From positions 1-21,892 of the forward strand of contig CAZOUM010000047.1 of the NCBI GenBank assembly GCA_964582985.1: a DNA stretch of 21,892 nucleotides, given 5' to 3'. Every line of letters begins with the position of its first letter. Positions within the stretch are counted from its first letter, which is position 1. This DNA is from CAZQYB01 sp964582985 (GTDB lineage: Bacteria > Planctomycetota > Phycisphaerae > Sedimentisphaerales > Anaerobacaceae). Positions 1-7,284 of the stretch are shown one piece after another. The translations under genes were made by a program, and so were the position numbers. The notes beneath the pieces were generated by a model, which ran no database searches, was not told where the DNA came from, and was given only the letters and a program-made list of their open reading frames with translations.

Positions 1-70
1 ATCGAGTATCGAGCATCGAGTATCGAGCATCGAGTATCGAGTATCGAGTATCGAGCATCGAGTATCGAGA
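1..70. repeat. Tandem heptamer array, 10 copies of ATCGAGY
   Basis: Ten back-to-back 7-base units read ATCGAGT or ATCGAGC (last copy ATCGAGA), with no interruption. The array begins at the window edge, so its full length is unknown. It ends about 10 bases from the stop codon of the sugar permease gene, so it lies in the 3' flank of that operon. No coding function is apparent. The unit length (7) would shift frame if copy number changed inside a gene, but here it is intergenic. Confidence 0.95.
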
Positions 71-79
71 CTTAAGACC

Positions 80-1036
80 CTACCCCCCAGCCTCAGCCTT
101 TGAGCGAGCCAATTGGTCCACTGCAACCGCCGCGATTATAATTGCCCCAATTACTATTAGCTGAACATTCGTTGATATATCCAGCATCGTACATCCGTTT
201 CGCAGGAAGCTTATCAACAGCGTCCCGATTATGGTACCGGTTATAGTGCCCCTGCCGCCGGCCAAACTTGCACCGCCTATCACGACCGCTGCGATAATAT
301 CCAGTTCAAGGCCGATGCCTGCTGTCGGCTGAGCTGAGACGGCACGACTCGTTGTAATCATCGCCGCTATCCCAACCACTAAACCCGTCAGACCATAAAT
401 GCGTATCAGATTAAGGTCCACATTCACACCTGCGTGAAAGGCCGCCTCACGATTCGAGCCGACGGCATATGTGTACCGCCCTAACCGTGTATACTTCAAA
501 ACAAAGCTCGCAACGGCAACAATAACGGCAAAAATCAGTACAGAAACAGGAATCCCCAGCACAATACCTTCATTGAGATATTTGTAGCTCGGAACATTGT
601 ACGACTGCCCTTCATTCATTACGTACGATATTCCACGAAACGCACTCATAGTACCTAATGTTACAATAAACGGCTGAAGCTTAAGTTTCGTAATAAGCAC
701 CCCATTCAACAAACCGCAAACAATACCAGTAATAACACCCACAACTGTGCCGATAACAAGAGCGGCCCCTTGCGGGTCTGGCCCACCCACAGCAATCATC
801 GTATACGCCCCCACCATACCGGCCAGCGCCATCATCGACCCTACTGAAAGGTCTATTCCCGCGGAAATGATGACCGCTGTCATGCCCACTGCGATGATGC
901 CATTGACACTCGAGCGGCGCAGCACGTTCATAAAATTTTCCATCGTCAGGAACGTATCTGGTTTCAATACCGACAGAATACAGATTATCAGGGTCAAACT
1001 GCCAAAAGGGAGCAGCTCCCTCATCAATTTGTTCAT
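80..1036 (-). CDS. Sugar ABC transporter permease, RbsC/XylH-like
   Basis: A 318-residue integral membrane protein that would form the channel of a simple-sugar (ribose/galactose-type, CUT2) importer. The sequence is a run of hydrophobic helices. It carries family-typical stretches near residues 50-70 (GIIAVGMTAVIISAGIDLSVGSM) and near the C-terminus (GGASLAGGRGTITGTIIGT, then the LRNG...ISTNVQ segment). Length matches the family. The ATG at 1036 directly abuts the TAA of the upstream ATPase gene and is preceded by a GGAGG-type ribosome site, so it is the last gene of a binding protein-ATPase-permease operon. The sugar cannot be told from sequence; ribose, xylose, galactose or another monosaccharide are all possible. 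Family assignment is secure, the substrate is not. Confidence 0.95.
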   Translation of the reverse strand: MNKLMRELLPFGSLTLIICILSVLKPDTFLTMENFMNVLRRSSVNGIIAVGMTAVIISAGIDLSVGSMMALAGMVGAYTMIAVGGPDPQGAALVIGTVVGVITGIVCGLLNGVLITKLKLQPFIVTLGTMSAFRGISYVMNEGQSYNVPSYKYLNEGIVLGIPVSVLIFAVIVAVASFVLKYTRLGRYTYAVGSNREAAFHAGVNVDLNLIRIYGLTGLVVGIAAMITTSRAVSAQPTAGIGLELDIIAAVVIGGASLAGGRGTITGTIIGTLLISFLRNGCTMLDISTNVQLIVIGAIIIAAVAVDQLARSKAEAGG

Positions 1037-2566
1037 TTAGTTTTCCTCCACCGCCGCCAAGTGCATAATCTCTTCCTGGGTGGTCTCTTTGGTCGTTAGA
1101 TTTCCCACAAGTCGCCCCCGACGCATCACTAAAATCCGGTCCGCTATCCCTAACAGCTCAGGCAGCTCCGATGATATAAACAGTATCGCCTTACCCTCTT
1201 CAGCAAGTTGGTTAAGAAGTGTGTACACTTCTTTTTTCGCTCCGACATCGATTCCTCTTGTCGGCTCGTCAAAAATCAAAAGCTTCGACTCGGCCAGCAG
1301 CCACCGGGCGATTAAGAGTTTTTGCTGATTGCCGCCGGACAAAGACTCAACCGGGGCCTCGGGCCCCAGCCATTTGATCGAAATTCGCGAACCAACATCC
1401 TCCACGATTTTGTTTTCCTTCGCAGGCCTAATTACGTTCTTCATCCCTATCGCAACAAGGTTTGGCAGCGTAACATTCCAGCTGCACGGAAGTTCCAGAC
1501 ACAATCCGGTCCTCTTGCGGTCTTCCGTTAGGAAAGCAACCCCGTAAGATATCGCGTCAGCGGGAGAATTGATTGACAACTCTTCGTCATCGAGCACGAT
1601 TGAGCCGGACGTTTTCTTATCAACGCCGAAGATAGCTCGTGCAATCTCTGTCCGGCCGGCTCCGACAAGGCCAGCCATCCCTACAATCTCCCCGGCGCAA
1701 ACATCAAAAGAGACGTCGCTTATTCCCCTATCTGATGAAAGATTATCAACCCTTACCCGGACATCACCGATATTGACATCGCGCGCAGGAAAAAATTCTT
1801 TTAGTTCGCGGCCAACCATATAACGGACAATTTGGGAAATATCGAGTTTCGTAACTGATTCACAATGAACCACCTTGCCGTCCCGCAAGACTGTTATCTC
1901 GTCAGCTAAGCCGACTATTTCCTCCAGACGATGCGAGATGTAAACTATTGAAATACCTCTTTGTCGCAACCGTCTAACTATTTCAAAGAGTCTCTCGACT
2001 TCGGTTTCCGACAGCGACGATGTGGGTTCGTCCATAACGATAATCGAAGCCTTGCGCGCAAGGGCTTTTATAATCTCGACTATCTGGCAATCCCCCACGG
2101 ACAGCTCCGAAACAACGGCAGTCGGGGCAATATCAAAATTGAAACTTTTCGCCAACTCAGCCGTTTTTGCCACTATTGCCTTGCGGTCAATGGTGAATGG
2201 CAGATACCCCCTTGGTTCGTTACCGAGGAGGACATTCTCAGCTACGGTCAAATCCTCAGCCAGGTCCAAATCCTGATAAATCATCGATACGCCCACCGCC
2301 AGTGCCTGCTCCGGCTTGTCGAATGCGTAACGCTGCCCGTGGATTTCAATTGTTCCGCTGTCCGGTCGGTAAACCCCCGCCAAAATTTTCACAAGTGTCG
2401 ACTTGCCCGCACCGTTTTCACCCACAAGGGCGTGAACCGTCCCCCCACGCACAGTAAGACCAACATCCAAAAGTGCCTGAACCGGACCAAACCGTTTCGA
2501 TACGCCCCTCATCCGCAAAGCGGCATCGCTGCCGCGGGATGTATCTTCTTGATTCACTACTGTCAT
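1037..2566 (-). CDS. Sugar ABC transporter ATP-binding protein, RbsA-like, two cassettes
   Basis: A 509-residue cytoplasmic double ATPase that powers the adjacent sugar importer. The N-terminal cassette has Walker A GENGAGKST (about residue 50), an ABC signature reading LSVGDCQ, and Walker B with IIVMDEPTSSL. The C-terminal cassette has the degenerate Walker A typical of this family (GLVGAGRTE), a canonical signature LSGGNQQK, and LLIFDEPTRGIDVG. This full/degenerate pairing is normal for CUT2 ATPases. The ATG at 2566 overlaps the TGA of the binding-protein gene in an ATGA arrangement, and no strong ribosome site precedes it, which fits translational coupling. The TAA touches the permease ATG. 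Confidence 0.96.
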   Translation of the reverse strand: MTVVNQEDTSRGSDAALRMRGVSKRFGPVQALLDVGLTVRGGTVHALVGENGAGKSTLVKILAGVYRPDSGTIEIHGQRYAFDKPEQALAVGVSMIYQDLDLAEDLTVAENVLLGNEPRGYLPFTIDRKAIVAKTAELAKSFNFDIAPTAVVSELSVGDCQIVEIIKALARKASIIVMDEPTSSLSETEVERLFEIVRRLRQRGISIVYISHRLEEIVGLADEITVLRDGKVVHCESVTKLDISQIVRYMVGRELKEFFPARDVNIGDVRVRVDNLSSDRGISDVSFDVCAGEIVGMAGLVGAGRTEIARAIFGVDKKTSGSIVLDDEELSINSPADAISYGVAFLTEDRKRTGLCLELPCSWNVTLPNLVAIGMKNVIRPAKENKIVEDVGSRISIKWLGPEAPVESLSGGNQQKLLIARWLLAESKLLIFDEPTRGIDVGAKKEVYTLLNQLAEEGKAILFISSELPELLGIADRILVMRRGRLVGNLTTKETTQEEIMHLAAVEEN

Positions 2567-3525
2567 TGCAGGTCAAGCAAAGCCTTAATTTCAGGTTCAT
2601 CCAAACGCTCTTTTGTCACCAGCCAAACGCCCGTATCGATGAGTTTCGGGACTTCTTTGCCCTCAAGTTTGTCGAGCACAGCCTTTACACCTTCGTAGCC
2701 CATCTTGTAGGGATTCTGCACCACAAGTGAATCTATTATCCCCGTCTTAAGCCCGTCGACGAGCGCATCTTCGGCATCGAAACCAACCATCTTTATCTTC
2801 CCTGCGAGCTTCCGGCCTGCCAGTGCCTGCTTCGCTCCGACCGAAGTGGACGCATTGCAGGCATAAAGGCCATCAAGTTTGGGGTGTTTCGACAGCAGGT
2901 CCTTCGTGAGGTTTATCGCTGCATCAACGGTATCTCCGGCATATTCGGCATCCACAATTTCGATTCCAGGAAACTCTTTCTCTATCGTCTCGATAAAACC
3001 ATTCTCACGATTTGTCGTCGAGTCATGATTCTGCACGTACTTGATAACAATGACCCTGCCTTTGCCGCCCAGAATCTCGCCCATCCGCCTGGCAGCTATC
3101 ACGCCCCCTTGATAATTATCCGTCGCAGCAAAGCAAACATACTTATCAGTGTTGATGCCCGAATCGATAATCGCGCAGGGTATATTCCTCGCAAATATTT
3201 TTTCCACCGACGGCACCAATGCGTTTTCGTCGTTCGGCGCAAGAACGATACCTACTACTTTTCTGACGAGAAAGTCCTCAATAATTTGTATCTGCCTTTC
3301 CCTGTCAGTCTCACGTTCCGGACCGCTCCACAAGATTTTTACCCCCGCCTCCTCACCGGCCTTCAACGCCCCCGCACGGACTGACTGCCAGAAAATATGC
3401 GTTGTTGCTTTGGGAATCACCGCAATACAACGCTCAGCTTTGCTCTTTCCCTTCCGTACAAAACCTATCACGATAAAAACAGCCGCTATGGCGACGAACA
3501 CAATTACCACTAAACTCTTTCTCAT
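2563..3525 (-). CDS. Periplasmic sugar-binding protein, RbsB-like
   Basis: A 320-residue substrate-binding protein of the Peripla_BP_4 (ribose/galactose) class that would deliver sugar to the permease. Residues 1-24 are a basic start plus one hydrophobic segment (signal peptide or uncleaved anchor). No lipobox cysteine is in place, since the first Cys, in AERC, lies well beyond the segment. The binding fold follows: IAVIPKATTHIFWQSVRAG, VLAPNDENAL, CAIIDSGINTD, and a hinge/second lobe with YACNASTSVGAKQAL and MVGFDAED. AAGGAG at 3534-3539 lies 8 bases before the ATG. It is the first gene of the importer operon. No sugar kinase or LacI-type regulator accompanies the operon in this window. Confidence 0.93.
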   Translation of the reverse strand: MRKSLVVIVFVAIAAVFIVIGFVRKGKSKAERCIAVIPKATTHIFWQSVRAGALKAGEEAGVKILWSGPERETDRERQIQIIEDFLVRKVVGIVLAPNDENALVPSVEKIFARNIPCAIIDSGINTDKYVCFAATDNYQGGVIAARRMGEILGGKGRVIVIKYVQNHDSTTNRENGFIETIEKEFPGIEIVDAEYAGDTVDAAINLTKDLLSKHPKLDGLYACNASTSVGAKQALAGRKLAGKIKMVGFDAEDALVDGLKTGIIDSLVVQNPYKMGYEGVKAVLDKLEGKEVPKLIDTGVWLVTKERLDEPEIKALLDLQ

Positions 3526-3563
3526 AATTCATACTCCTTACTTTGTACACATCTCCAGCGGAG

Positions 3564-3590
3564 TTTATAGTATCTTACCTCACCTTTCAA
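3564..3590 (-). promoter_or_regulatory. Possible sigma-70 promoter of the sugar importer operon
   Basis: On the minus strand TTGAAA (3585-3590) is followed after 15 bases by TATAAA (3564-3569). Each hexamer differs from consensus by one base, but the spacer is 2 bases shorter than optimal. It lies about 40 bases upstream of the binding-protein start codon. Confidence 0.4.
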
Positions 3591-3604
3591 GTAGATTCGC
3601 CCGC

Positions 3605-3635
3605 GATTTGCGACGTCCCTTGGATACCGCAAATC
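3605..3635. promoter_or_regulatory. Inverted repeat GATTTGCG-N15-CGCAAATC, candidate operator
   Basis: Two perfect 8-base arms (3605-3612 and 3628-3635) are centred about 23 bases apart, roughly two helical turns. The site sits between the divergent sugar-importer and surE promoters. It is a plausible operator for a dimeric or tetrameric regulator of either operon; the regulator is unknown. A hairpin in an RNA crossing the region is an alternative. Confidence 0.5.
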
Positions 3636-3650
3636 CCCTGCTTTCATCAA

Positions 3651-3679
3651 TTGACACAACTTCTACCAGCAACTACAAT
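3651..3679 (+). promoter_or_regulatory. Near-consensus sigma-70 promoter of surE
   Basis: Perfect -35 TTGACA (3651-3656), 17-base spacer, then TACAAT (3674-3679), 5 of 6 matches to the -10 consensus. The start point would be near 3686, giving an unusually short leader of about 14 bases that consists almost entirely of the GGAGA ribosome site (3688-3692) before the ATG at 3700. Confidence 0.75.
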
Positions 3680-3699
3680 TAGCCTTCGGAGACAGATAT

Positions 3700-4455
3700 A
3701 TGCAGATATTATTAACAAATGATGATGGCATTTTCGCACCCGGCCTGGCGGCAATATACAAACAGCTTGTCAATATCGGCGACGTAACCATAGTTGCGCC
3801 GGCCGACAGCCGGTCCGGCACCGGCCACAGCATAACATTCTCCCAGCCTTTAGTGTGCAACAAAGTTGATATCAACGGCCAATTCACCGGCTTCAGTGTG
3901 CAGGGCTCACCCGCCGATTGCGTCAAACTCGCAGTGATGCAACTTCACGAGGGACCGATAGACCTGGTCGTTGCCGGTATAAATAATGGGGCAAACGTGG
4001 GAATAAACGTTTACTACTCCGGAACCGTGGCCGCCGCAATGGAAGCAGCATTCCTAAGAATCCCGTCAGTTGCGATGAGCCTTGCCGCCGAGGACAAAAT
4101 GAATTTCGAAAAGGCCGCAGAGTATTGCGCAAAAATCCTAAGAAAACTTATGCCCCTTAAAAGCGGCGAGGTCATAAACATCAATATACCCCATTTATCA
4201 AAAGGTGAGCCGAAAGGTGTGAAAGTTGTGCCTCAAGCAATTGAAGGCCTTGACGAACATTTCATCTGCGAAGAAAACTGGCAAGGCCGAACTGTTTTCC
4301 AATTAGCCGGCGGTCAACACCGTGACGAAGAGAGTCCCGCCGACGCAACCTCTCTGGCGGAAGGTTATATAACCATAACGGCACTGGCGCATGATATGAC
4401 CGACCACGACAGAACGCGCCGGCTTCAACAAGTAAAATGGCGTGACAATTTTTGA
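3700..4455 (+). CDS. surE: 5'-nucleotidase SurE
   Basis: A 251-residue metal-dependent phosphatase that removes phosphate from nucleoside 5'- (and 3'-) monophosphates and, in some relatives, polyphosphate; SurE is a cytoplasmic survival protein. The signature ILLTNDDGIFAPG supplies the metal-binding Asp8-Asp9. Ser39 (in PADSRSGTGHSIT) and Asn95 (in AGINNGANVG) are the other expected metal ligands, so the active site is complete. Length is typical. The C-terminal GYITITALAHDMTDH matches the family's usual 'G(Y/F)(V/I)S(I/V)TPL' ending. GGAGA lies 8 bases before the ATG. A small membrane-protein gene follows after 39 bases and is likely co-transcribed. Confidence 0.97.
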   Translation: MQILLTNDDGIFAPGLAAIYKQLVNIGDVTIVAPADSRSGTGHSITFSQPLVCNKVDINGQFTGFSVQGSPADCVKLAVMQLHEGPIDLVVAGINNGANVGINVYYSGTVAAAMEAAFLRIPSVAMSLAAEDKMNFEKAAEYCAKILRKLMPLKSGEVININIPHLSKGEPKGVKVVPQAIEGLDEHFICEENWQGRTVFQLAGGQHRDEESPADATSLAEGYITITALAHDMTDHDRTRRLQQVKWRDNF

Positions 4456-4494
4456 CTTTGGAGTTCACAGTCACCAACAAACAAAAGACAAGAA

Positions 4495-5073
4495 ATGTTT
4501 GGCGTTTTTGAACAACCCTGGACTCTGCTGACCGTAGCTATCGCAACTCTACTGGTCTTGCTAATGGTCCGCAGGATTCTCCCGGAAAAACGACATTGGT
4601 GGCAGTTGGCGCTGCCTGCCTTTCTCGCTGTTGCTGCTTTCGGACTGGATGCGCTCGTTAAAACTGACCGGGAGAAAATCGACACAATAATCAATATGGG
4701 CGTAAAAGCCGTCGAACAAGAAAATCCGGATGCAATCGAAGCAATTATCTCCGACAATTACAGCGACTCATATCACAAAACAAAAACAGCCTTAATACGT
4801 CACTGCAGGAGAAAACTGTCGGAGCCGTTAGTCAAAAAAAACATAAAAAGGATTGTGGAAATAGTCGTATCACCGTCAAAGACAACTGCAGAAGCAACTT
4901 TTACCGTGCGGATAGTATTTGATAAGCGAAGTTACGTCTACCGAAACTACAAACGAACTATGCTGGTAAGAGTAAAAGCAAATCTGCAAAAAGAGCAAGA
5001 CAAATGGCTCATAAAACAGGCCGAGCTGCTCGAACTCAACAGGCAGCCGTTCGATTGGCGACACGTCAGATAA
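4495..5073 (+). CDS. Hypothetical membrane protein with C-terminal NTF2/SnoaL-like domain
   Basis: A 192-residue protein with two hydrophobic helices at about residues 8-27 (TLLTVAIATLLVLLMV) and 37-53 (LALPAFLAVAAFGLDAL), separated by a short charged loop (RRILPEKRHWW). From about residue 57 a soluble alpha+beta domain follows: a helix (REKIDTIINMGVKAVEQENPDAIEAIISDNY), then strands (KRIVEIVVSPSKTTAEATFTVRIVFD; RTMLVRVKANLQKEQDKWLIKQAELLE). This order resembles small NTF2-like (SnoaL/DUF4878) folds, but that is a fold guess. It follows surE by 39 bases in the same direction. Function unknown. Confidence 0.8.
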   Translation: MFGVFEQPWTLLTVAIATLLVLLMVRRILPEKRHWWQLALPAFLAVAAFGLDALVKTDREKIDTIINMGVKAVEQENPDAIEAIISDNYSDSYHKTKTALIRHCRRKLSEPLVKKNIKRIVEIVVSPSKTTAEATFTVRIVFDKRSYVYRNYKRTMLVRVKANLQKEQDKWLIKQAELLELNRQPFDWRHVR

Positions 5074-5084
5074 TTGTAAAATCT

Positions 5085-5103
5085 CGGAAAATCTGATTTT
5101 TCG
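5085..5103 (+). terminator. Weak hairpin after the surE operon
   Basis: Arms CGGAAAA and TTTTTCG pair as a 7-bp stem (one G-U) with a 5-base loop, 12 bases after the stop of the membrane-protein gene. It has no following T-tract (CGCGCAC follows), so it would be a poor intrinsic terminator. Confidence 0.3.
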
Positions 5104-5180
5104 CGCACATTTTCGACTGGAAATGACACTATATTACGAAAGCTGATATCAGCAAAGTCTTACCAATCGGCAGGCGCAAA

Positions 5181-5375
5181 GTGATTGATAAATCAGAAGA
5201 ATGCCTGGTTGAAGCTGCACAAAATGGCCATTTGGACAGCTTCGCTGCTCTCTACGAGCGATACTACTACTCAATGGTTGCATTAGCATACTCGGTGCTT
5301 GCGGACCGCCATTTGTCCGAGGACGCCGCCCAGCAGACTTTTGCAATCGCCTGCCGCGACCTGCCCCCGCCTTAA
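5181..5375 (+). pseudogene. Truncated sigma-70-family (ECF-like) sigma factor fragment
   Basis: From a GTG start the frame encodes 64 residues. It begins like an ECF sigma region 2: CLVEAAQNGHLDSFAALYERYYYSMVALAYSVLADRHLSEDAAQQTFAIACRDL, with the conserved 'D(A)AQQTF' segment that normally leads into the rest of region 2. It then hits a stop right after DLPPP. Region 2.3/2.4, the linker and region 4 are missing, and no other frame downstream to 5510 restores them; one overlapping frame stays open (CPRLNIKSNSETPN...) but does not resemble sigma sequence. This is most simply the remnant of a deletion or frameshift. A short functional region-2 peptide cannot be excluded. Confidence 0.65.
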
Positions 5376-5439
5376 TATCAAAAGCAACTCAGAAACGCCC
5401 AATACGAGAACTAATTTGCTCGACCGGCTCAGGGTTGTC

Positions 5440-5448
5440 TGGTATACT
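5440..5448 (+). promoter_or_regulatory. Possible extended -10 promoter of hisF
   Basis: TGGTATACT matches the extended -10 form (TGN followed by a 5-of-6 TATAAT). No good -35 hexamer stands at the usual distance. The start point would be near 5455, about 55 bases before the hisF ATG. Confidence 0.4.
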
Positions 5449-5509
5449 CTCCGGCCGATTGTGAAATCAGAATTCCGGCAAATACTCAACTGTCTCAAGA
5501 GCAAAGAAG

Positions 5510-6280
5510 ATGGATTACCGAAGAATTGTCCCCTGTCTGGATACAAAAGACGGCCGATTGGTCAAAGGCATTAATTTTGTAAATCTAAAAGACGTAGGCG
5601 ACCCCGCGGAAAACGCCGCCGCTTACTGTGACGCCGGAGCGGACGAGCTTGTCTTTCTGGATATTACCGCCACCATCGAAGGCAGAAAAACATTTCTCGA
5701 TGCCGTAAAAAGAACGGTCGAGGCAATGTCGCCGGACGTGCCGCTGACCGTCGGCGGCGGAATCGCAAGCTGTCAGGCAATCCAAGACCTGCTCGATATG
5801 GGCGTATCAAAAGTATCAATGAACACCGCCGCCGTTCGCAATCCCGATTTAGTTAAAGAGGCAGCCAACAAATTCGACAGCGAGAAAATCACCATCGCAA
5901 TAGACACCCGCACTAATTCCGAATTGCCGTCCGGCTTCGAAGTAATGGTCAAAGGCGGCACAGAGGGCACAGGTATTGATGCGGTCGAGTGGGCAAAAAA
6001 GGTTGAAGATTTGGGGGCCGGGGCAATCCTGCCCACAAGCATGGACGCCGATGGCACGCAGGCCGGGTACGATATCCCGATGACCAGGGCGATAGCCGAT
6101 GCGGTCAGTCTTCCTGTAATCGCATCCGGCGGAGCTGGAACGCTCGAACACCTATACGAGGCCATTGTCGAAGGCCGCGCAGACGCCGTCCTTGTGGCCT
6201 CAATAGCACATTTTGGGACATACTCCATAAAGCAGATGAAAGAGTACTTGGCCGAACGTGGAATACCAGTAAACCTGTGA
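5510..6280 (+). CDS. hisF: Imidazole glycerol phosphate synthase cyclase subunit HisF
   Basis: A 256-residue (beta/alpha)8-barrel enzyme. With HisH it converts PRFAR and glutamine-derived ammonia to imidazole glycerol phosphate and AICAR in histidine biosynthesis. The N-terminus RRIVPCLDTKDGRLVKG carries catalytic Asp11, and the second catalytic Asp is at residue 132 in ITIAIDTRT. Other family blocks are LTVGGGI, KVSMNTAAV, ILPTSMDADGTQAGYD and PVIASGGAGTLEH. These distinguish it from the related isomerase HisA. The start is preceded by an A/G-rich stretch (GAGCAAAGAAG). No other his gene is in the window, so the gene is isolated from its pathway, as is common in Planctomycetota. Confidence 0.96.
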   Translation: MDYRRIVPCLDTKDGRLVKGINFVNLKDVGDPAENAAAYCDAGADELVFLDITATIEGRKTFLDAVKRTVEAMSPDVPLTVGGGIASCQAIQDLLDMGVSKVSMNTAAVRNPDLVKEAANKFDSEKITIAIDTRTNSELPSGFEVMVKGGTEGTGIDAVEWAKKVEDLGAGAILPTSMDADGTQAGYDIPMTRAIADAVSLPVIASGGAGTLEHLYEAIVEGRADAVLVASIAHFGTYSIKQMKEYLAERGIPVNL

Positions 6281-6462
6281 AATTCACCATCTAATTTAGC
6301 GAGTATCTGGCCGACCCATCGAAATCAACTTCCTGCTCCTTTACTATGTTCACTGCTCAAAGCAAGCACGCGTCCACAAGCAATCATAGCTGCTACGCAG
6401 GGATAGTGCATGACTCAAAAATCGGCGTTCAGCCAGCCCAAAGAAATTCTCTCAGTAACGCA

Positions 6463-7284
6463 TTACTTGTTCAAAATATTACTCTCATCTCGCTTGGCAC
6501 CGTGGGTTGTGTCGTACAAGTCACATACAAATTCCCAAGCTTCGTCCAGCGGCAGAGCTTTGGCAGCGCCGCGAATGCCGGATACAACACTCCTCTTCTG
6601 GTCGATCAAGTATATGCCGCCGTGTTCGACGGCGATGTTATAAAGTGGAGTACCTTTCCTGAGTCGGGGAAGGCCAAAGATTCCTTTGCGGGCTCGCCGC
6701 AGAGCAAAAATACCTTCATGGCCTGCTTTTATATAGTACACGCCACCAATAGTATCCCTGCGTATCGCGACAAGCTCTTTGACGTCTATCGGTGGATGAG
6801 TTTTGAATACCTGGAGTTGAAGATTAACACGTATGTCATCTTCCAGTATAACCTCTTCGCGATTAAGTATCCGATTTATAACGTCCTGGGATTCTACTAT
6901 GTCGTTTATAATGTCACCCACATTTGGCGTCACGTCCACTACCTTCGCATGCACGAGCACATCCGATCGCTCTATCACTTGGCTCCACGGGGTACCCTCA
7001 CAAGCTCTACTAATCGGCCATTTGGGCACAAGCTCGTCGTGTATAGCTACCAATTCTTCAAGCGGCAACTTCTCCAAGAACCTCTTGACCACCACATTGG
7101 GGAGCAAGATTGTGGTAGCCCATACGAAAGAAACACACACTGCAAAAACCAGAGCAGCGCGTCCTCGTCTCGCCCACCGTCGACGGCGCAGCTTGCGCCA
7201 CACACTTGCGTAGGCATACTCTCGGAAATCGCAAGCCAGAGAGGGCAACTTCTGTCCTTTCAGGCTGTTGAGCCTCTCATCCAT
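6463..7284 (-). CDS. Single-span membrane protein, probable ECF sigma partner (anti-sigma-like)
   Basis: 273 residues: a cytoplasmic N-terminus of about 42 residues rich in Arg (WRKLRRRRWARRGR), one membrane helix (about 43-62, AALVFAVCVSFVWATTILL), then an extracytoplasmic domain. The latter has strands VLVHAKVVDV, NLQLQVFKTHPPIDV and GGVYYIKAGHEGIFAL, then LYNIAVEHGGIYLI, a layout seen in extracytoplasmic OB-like domains ('SDVIV.G.V' openings). The ATG at 7284 overlaps the last 8 bases of the upstream ECF sigma gene and has a perfect AAGGAGG at 7294-7300, so the two are co-transcribed and tightly coupled. Context and topology suggest an anti-sigma or sensor, but the N-terminus has no ZAS zinc motif. 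The exact function is inferred. Confidence 0.8.
   Translation of the reverse strand: MDERLNSLKGQKLPSLACDFREYAYASVWRKLRRRRWARRGRAALVFAVCVSFVWATTILLPNVVVKRFLEKLPLEELVAIHDELVPKWPISRACEGTPWSQVIERSDVLVHAKVVDVTPNVGDIINDIVESQDVINRILNREEVILEDDIRVNLQLQVFKTHPPIDVKELVAIRRDTIGGVYYIKAGHEGIFALRRARKGIFGLPRLRKGTPLYNIAVEHGGIYLIDQKRSVVSGIRGAAKALPLDEAWEFVCDLYDTTHGAKRDESNILNK

Noticed and set aside
1..70. CRISPR array
   Set aside because: Units are 7 bases and contiguous, with no spacers.
1961..2698. Plus-strand open frame of 245 codons
   Set aside because: Antisense shadow of the double ATPase and binding-protein genes, whose Walker motifs and operon overlaps are unambiguous.
5510..6280. hisA (isomerase) as the identity of this barrel enzyme
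   Set aside because: The blocks RRIVPCLDTKDGR, ILPTSMDADGTQAGYD and PVIASGGAGTLEH are HisF-specific; HisA has a different N-terminus and active-site loop.
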